64,000 nt of DNA from Alteromonas lipotrueiana (lineage in GTDB: Bacteria > Pseudomonadota > Gammaproteobacteria > Enterobacterales > Alteromonadaceae): NCBI RefSeq assembly GCF_019249245.1, contig NZ_JAESDK010000015.1:48007-112006 (forward strand), written 5' to 3'. The notes beneath the pieces were generated by a model, which had not been told where the DNA came from, ran no database searches, and saw nothing but the letters and a program-made list of their open reading frames with translations. Below are positions 60,162 through 64,000 of this stretch, one piece after another; the first letter of the stretch is position 1; each line of letters opens with the position of its first letter. A program made the translations under genes and the position numbers.

Positions 60162-61340
60162 GTGAACAAACGCGATGTTATTGTGATTGGAGCAGGAGCT
60201 GCAGGGCTGTTTTGTGCAGCGCAGGCGGGTCAACGCGGACGTAAAGTTGAAGTTTTGGATCACGCTAAAAAAGTAGGGCGTAAGATTCTGATGTCCGGGG
60301 GAGGACGTTGTAATTTTACCAATATGTATACCGGGCCCGAAAATTTTCTCTCAGCTAACCCCCACTATTGTAAGTCGGCGCTTAATCAATACACCCAGTG
60401 GGATTTTATCGCTTTAGTCAATGACTACCATATTGCATATCATGAAAAAGCCCTGGGTCAGCTATTTTGTGACGACAGCGCATCGCAAATTGTTGATTTA
60501 CTAATGAGCGAGTGCCGTAAAGCCAATGCGACCGTCACCACCCGTTGCGAAATTCTACAGGTAGAAAAGAACGATAAGGGCTACTACTTAAATACCAGTT
60601 TGGGTGAATACCAATGTGAATCTTTAGTGATAGCCACCGGGGGGCTAAGTATGCCTAAGCTAGGTGCTACACCCTTTGGTTATAAAGTAGCCGAGCAGTT
60701 CGGCTTAAGTGTATTGCCGACCCGCGCGGGTCTGGTGCCATTTACACTTCCTCCCGAGCTTAAAGAACCATTAGCGGCAATTTCTGGCATATCGCAACCG
60801 GTGCGCACCGCATGTAATAACACTGACTTTCTGGAAGACCTGTTGATAACCCATCGGGGCTTGTCTGGACCCGCGGTGTTGCAAATCTCTTCTTATTGGG
60901 AGGGCGGTGAGGTCAGTATTGATTTAAGCCCGCAGGAAGATATGCACAACAAACTTTGTAGTACGCGAGAAAACCAGCCCAACATTACCTTAAAGACATT
61001 TTTAGGTACCTGCTTTGCAAAAAGACTGGCCGAAACCCTTATCGACGTAATGGCTCTGCCAAACGTGCCACTTAAGCAGTTGAACCAAAAACAGCTGAGT
61101 GATATTGCCAGCCAGCTGCACCAGTGGCAGGTAAAACCGTCTGGTACAGAAGGCTATCGTACCGCCGAAGTAACTTTGGGCGGAGTCAATACTGATGGGC
61201 TATCTTCTAAGACCATGGAAGCCAAGCAAGTACCGGGCTTGTTCTTTATTGGCGAAGTGGTGGATGTGACAGGCTGGCTTGGCGGCTATAATTTTCAGTG
61301 GGCATGGAGTTCGGGCTGGGTAGCGGGACAACATGTGTGA
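60162..61340 (+). CDS. YhiN/HI0933-type FAD-dependent flavoprotein
   Basis: A 392-residue flavoprotein of the HI0933/BaiN group. The FAD-binding start DVIVIGAGAAGLFCAAQAG is followed by the diagnostic KVGRKILMSGGGRCNFTN and a second FAD motif (ATGGLSMPKLGATPFGY, and GLFFIGEVVDVTGWLGGYNFQWAWSSG near the end). GTG 60162 gives a length like E. coli YhiN; GTG 60150 is an alternative. Its physiological substrate is not known. Confidence 0.9.
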   Translation: MNKRDVIVIGAGAAGLFCAAQAGQRGRKVEVLDHAKKVGRKILMSGGGRCNFTNMYTGPENFLSANPHYCKSALNQYTQWDFIALVNDYHIAYHEKALGQLFCDDSASQIVDLLMSECRKANATVTTRCEILQVEKNDKGYYLNTSLGEYQCESLVIATGGLSMPKLGATPFGYKVAEQFGLSVLPTRAGLVPFTLPPELKEPLAAISGISQPVRTACNNTDFLEDLLITHRGLSGPAVLQISSYWEGGEVSIDLSPQEDMHNKLCSTRENQPNITLKTFLGTCFAKRLAETLIDVMALPNVPLKQLNQKQLSDIASQLHQWQVKPSGTEGYRTAEVTLGGVNTDGLSSKTMEAKQVPGLFFIGEVVDVTGWLGGYNFQWAWSSGWVAGQHV

Positions 61341-61383
61341 TGCCCCGCCGTCTGCAATGCTTTGCGCATATTGGTTAAGGAAA

Positions 61384-62271
61384 CTATCGGCTTAGCTGGT
61401 ATTTGCTCACTTGTTTAACTGCGCGGGTAAGAGCAGTTAACGCCGCTGATTCAAGATCAAACCAGTGCCAGAACAAAGGTACGCTTAGCTGTTTTCCAGG
61501 GAACAGGTTCACCAGCTGCCCGGCTTCGGTTTGCTCTTTTACCTGTAGTGCCGGTAATAGCGCCCACACGGCGCCCGAAACCGCCATTTGTGCAAAGCCG
61601 TGGGAAGAAGGATACCAATGGCAGTTATTTATCGAGGGAGCGACATTCATACACTGCTGTTGATAGTCACTTAATAAGGCTACATCATACTCATCATAAA
61701 TTAAGCCGGGGGCCCGGTTTACCGTTTCCGGGCTGATACCTTCAGATAAATGTTGCTGAATAAAAGCAGGCGACGCATACAGTTGATAATCCATAGTACC
61801 CAAGCGCACAGATTGGGCCCCAGCCACCGCCAGGCCAGTCTGGCTAATACACGCCATAACCTTGCCTTGTTGTAACAAGCTGCGGGTTTGGGATTGATCA
61901 GCATTATAAATATGTACCGGGTTAGACTTTTCCGCTGTAAATTGCGCCATTACCTCACTAAACCAGGTGGCCAGCACATCATTGTTGACTGCTACACTAA
62001 GTGCAGACACTTCTTCATCAAGTCCGGTATCACCGGCCAACTGCTCTTCCAGAACACATACCTTTTGATAATGCGCTAGTAGCTGCGCACCTAAATCGGT
62101 CGCTTTAAGCGGTTTAGCGCGCACCAGTACCGGCCCATGAACCTTATGTTCAAGCCGTTTAATTTTTTGCGATACCGCCGACTGAGTTAAGTTCAGCGCC
62201 TGTGCGCCTCTTTCGAAACTGCCGTAACGAATCACCTCGCTTAAACAGTGTAAACCCGAATAATCAAGCAT
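61384..62271 (-). CDS. argP: LysR-family regulator ArgP
   Basis: A 295-residue regulator. MLDYSGLHCLSEVIRYGSFERGAQALNLTQSAVSQKIKRLE is the LysR helix-turn-helix, very like ArgP/IciA. The rest is the ligand-binding domain, with lysine or arginine as effectors in E. coli. ATG 62271 is preferred to 62292. It is divergent from argO, the classic target of ArgP. Confidence 0.9.
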   Translation of the reverse strand: MLDYSGLHCLSEVIRYGSFERGAQALNLTQSAVSQKIKRLEHKVHGPVLVRAKPLKATDLGAQLLAHYQKVCVLEEQLAGDTGLDEEVSALSVAVNNDVLATWFSEVMAQFTAEKSNPVHIYNADQSQTRSLLQQGKVMACISQTGLAVAGAQSVRLGTMDYQLYASPAFIQQHLSEGISPETVNRAPGLIYDEYDVALLSDYQQQCMNVAPSINNCHWYPSSHGFAQMAVSGAVWALLPALQVKEQTEAGQLVNLFPGKQLSVPLFWHWFDLESAALTALTRAVKQVSKYQLSR

Positions 62272-62377
62272 TAAAATAATTACTTTAAACAAAATAAGAT
62301 TAATTTAATTTATTCCATTGTACACACTATGATCAAACGAATTCGGAAGTTAAAAGTGCAAATGGGTAGAGAAAGCG

Positions 62378-62977
62378 ATGTTAGCTGCAATAAGTGGATT
62401 TCTAATGGGCGGTACGCTGATTATCGCAATAGGCGCGCAAAACAGCTTTTTGATAGAGCAGTCACTAAAGAAACAATGGACCGGATTGTTTGTTGTATTG
62501 TTTATTGTCAGTGATGCCGCCGGTATTACACTGGGGGCCCTGGGCTTTGGGTTATTGCTACAGGAATACCCACTACTTATTGCGGTCACGAAGTGGGCGG
62601 GTGTTGTATTTTTACTTTTATTCGCTGCACAAAAAATCAAAGCCTCTATGGCCAGCGACGCTATGCTGATCAAACTAAGCAGCCAGGTTATGCCAATAAA
62701 ACGGGCGATACTGACTGCACTCGCCGTCACCTGGCTAAACCCACACTTTTATTTAGATACATTACTACTAATGGGCAATCTTGCCAGCCAATGGCGTGCT
62801 GATAAGTGGTGGTTCGTTGCCGGCGCTATCGTAGCTTCTGTAGTTTGGTTTGTAGGGTTAAGTGTATTAACTACGTTTTGTGCAAAGTGGATGCGTAAAC
62901 CTAAATTCTGGCGTTGGTTTAACCGGCTCAACGCGCTGGTACTTGGCGCTATCGGGTTACACCTTGCTACTTTATGA
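62378..62977 (+). CDS. argO: LysE-family arginine exporter ArgO
   Basis: A 199-residue membrane protein with six helices. GGTLIIAIGAQNSFLIEQSLKK near the start is typical of LysE/ArgO, as are VTWLNPHFYLDT and NALVLGAIGLHL. It exports basic amino acids and is expected to be activated by ArgP encoded divergently. The 106-nt gap between the two starts holds the shared control region. Confidence 0.92.
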   Translation: MLAAISGFLMGGTLIIAIGAQNSFLIEQSLKKQWTGLFVVLFIVSDAAGITLGALGFGLLLQEYPLLIAVTKWAGVVFLLLFAAQKIKASMASDAMLIKLSSQVMPIKRAILTALAVTWLNPHFYLDTLLLMGNLASQWRADKWWFVAGAIVASVVWFVGLSVLTTFCAKWMRKPKFWRWFNRLNALVLGAIGLHLATL

Positions 62978-63450
62978 GACGCCATTTCGGTTACTTTCAT
63001 CGCCCCCCCTTTGTATAAACTACTCAGGCCTTGATACAAATAACTGCGTTACCAGAGCTTTTCGGTTACCAAAAAATTAATAATTCCTCTTCATATTAGA
63101 AGGAACCAAACGAAATAACCCTGAAACCTCTATTTGTAGGCGTTACAAACAGGGATTCAGTCCTTGAAACAGCTACTAAACATAGCATTACTTTTATCTG
63201 TACCCCGCACAAAACGGGCTTTTTAAACAAAAATTGACCTGATCGCGCACATATTGACCGAATAGTCATTAAAATGTCATTTTCTTTAAATTAAGGGTTG
63301 ATCAAATCTCAGATCAGCGTACTATGCGCATCTCTTCGACGGGACAGGCCAAACGGCAACACTGAAGAAGGGTTATCAGTCAGGCTACAGAGCAACGCTG
63401 GTAACGGTTTTTAGCTTCAAACGCTTTTAGAAAAAACTTTCAAAAAAGTG
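62978..63450. other. Upstream region of the rRNA operon
   Basis: No gene is supported. A nested stem-loop, CCCTG (63119-63123)/CAGGG (63150-63154) with TTTGTA/TACAAA inside, lies here. The last part is A/T-rich (TTTAGAAAAAACTTTC), like the UP element of rRNA promoters. Confidence 0.45.
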
Positions 63451-63478
63451 TTGACGCAGAAAACGAAACGCGTAGAAT
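63451..63478 (+). promoter_or_regulatory. rRNA operon P1-type promoter
   Basis: TTGACG (63451-63456), a 16-bp spacer and TAGAAT (63473-63478), followed by a GC-rich discriminator (GCGCATCC), are typical of growth-rate-controlled rRNA promoters. An A/T-rich UP element lies directly upstream. Confidence 0.85.
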
Positions 63479-63553
63479 GCGCATCCCGCTTCGGGGAGAA
63501 ACGAAGCAAAACGTGAAGTAGAAATAAACCTCGGTTTACTTTGAAAAGCGTGC

Positions 63554-63620
63554 CAGCCGGCATGCCGGCTGTCAAAACGTTCTTTAACAATTTGTAACAA
63601 GACAATCTGTGTGGGCACTC
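63554..63620 (+). promoter_or_regulatory. rRNA leader with boxB-like hairpin and boxA antitermination site
   Basis: CAGCCGGCATGCCGGCTG (63554-63571) is a perfect 18-nt palindrome that would form a boxB-like hairpin. Eight bases on is GTTCTTTAACA (63579-63589), a close match to boxA, followed by the conserved leader CAATCTGTGTGGGCACTCG found in enterobacterial rrn operons. It binds the NusB-S10 antitermination complex in E. coli. Confidence 0.8.
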
Positions 63621-63665
63621 GTTAAGAGTGTCAACCGAAGATTCATAAAAAGTTTTCGATATATT

Positions 63666-64000
<335 letters not shown>

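Overview
The window looks like chromosome of a marine gammaproteobacterium of the Alteromonadaceae (Alteromonas/Salinimonas-like). This rests on the 16S rRNA start at the right end, the gmk-rpoZ-spoT-ridA-recG order, the hemCDXY and thiC-thiDE-thiF-thiS-thiG-thiH operons, and a DddY-type DMSP lyase. No genome comparison was possible, so the genus is an inference.

Layout. (1) 1-3.95 kb is the end of a small, AT-rich integrated element. It holds a NACHT-family STAND NTPase (probable phage-defence sensor), a tyrosine integrase, and the 3' half of a tRNA-Arg(CCG)-like sequence whose T-loop is split by a 74-nt structured insert. (2) 4.0-9.2 kb holds a periplasmic DddY-like DMSP lyase and a translationally coupled pair: a SAM methyltransferase and a large PLD-helicase-S24-like-DUF3427 protein. 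(3) 9.6-19.7 kb holds small membrane and lipoprotein genes, an RND efflux adaptor/pump pair, a FadD-like acyl-CoA ligase and an MBL-fold hydrolase. (4) 20.1-26.9 kb is the most unusual region. A 37-codon peptide gene is followed by two related cupin-like/helical-repeat proteins and a terminator. After that come a multi-pass membrane protein, a strongly degenerate ABC ATPase, a MacB-type permease, a LytS-type histidine kinase and a LytTR response regulator. I read this as a candidate peptide modification/export/sensing system that I cannot match to a known one. (5) 27-40 kb holds an unknown protein, an aaeXAB-type efflux set, a GntR-like LacI regulator with several matching operator palindromes, an MFS permease, a YcjX/YcjF pair, a ThrE-family exporter and a CPA1 Na+/H+ antiporter. 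(6) 40.2-46.6 kb is the thiamine operon under a TPP riboswitch. (7) 47-51 kb is the hem operon. (8) 51-63 kb is housekeeping: esterase, gmk, rpoZ, spoT, ridA, recG, rsmJ, a peroxiredoxin, a LuxR-type regulator, a YhiN-type flavoprotein and the argP/argO divergent pair. (9) From 63.4 kb an rRNA promoter, leader and the first 335 nt of 16S rRNA run off the window.

How the genes work together. Thiamine and haem genes form tight minus-strand operons with 4-8 nt overlaps. The peptide cluster is split by a terminator into a probable production unit (peptide plus two enzymes) and a transport/sensing unit. The left element combines an integrase with a defence-type gene, as is typical of tRNA-targeting islands. 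Functional calls come from recognised motifs and family knowledge; no database search was run.
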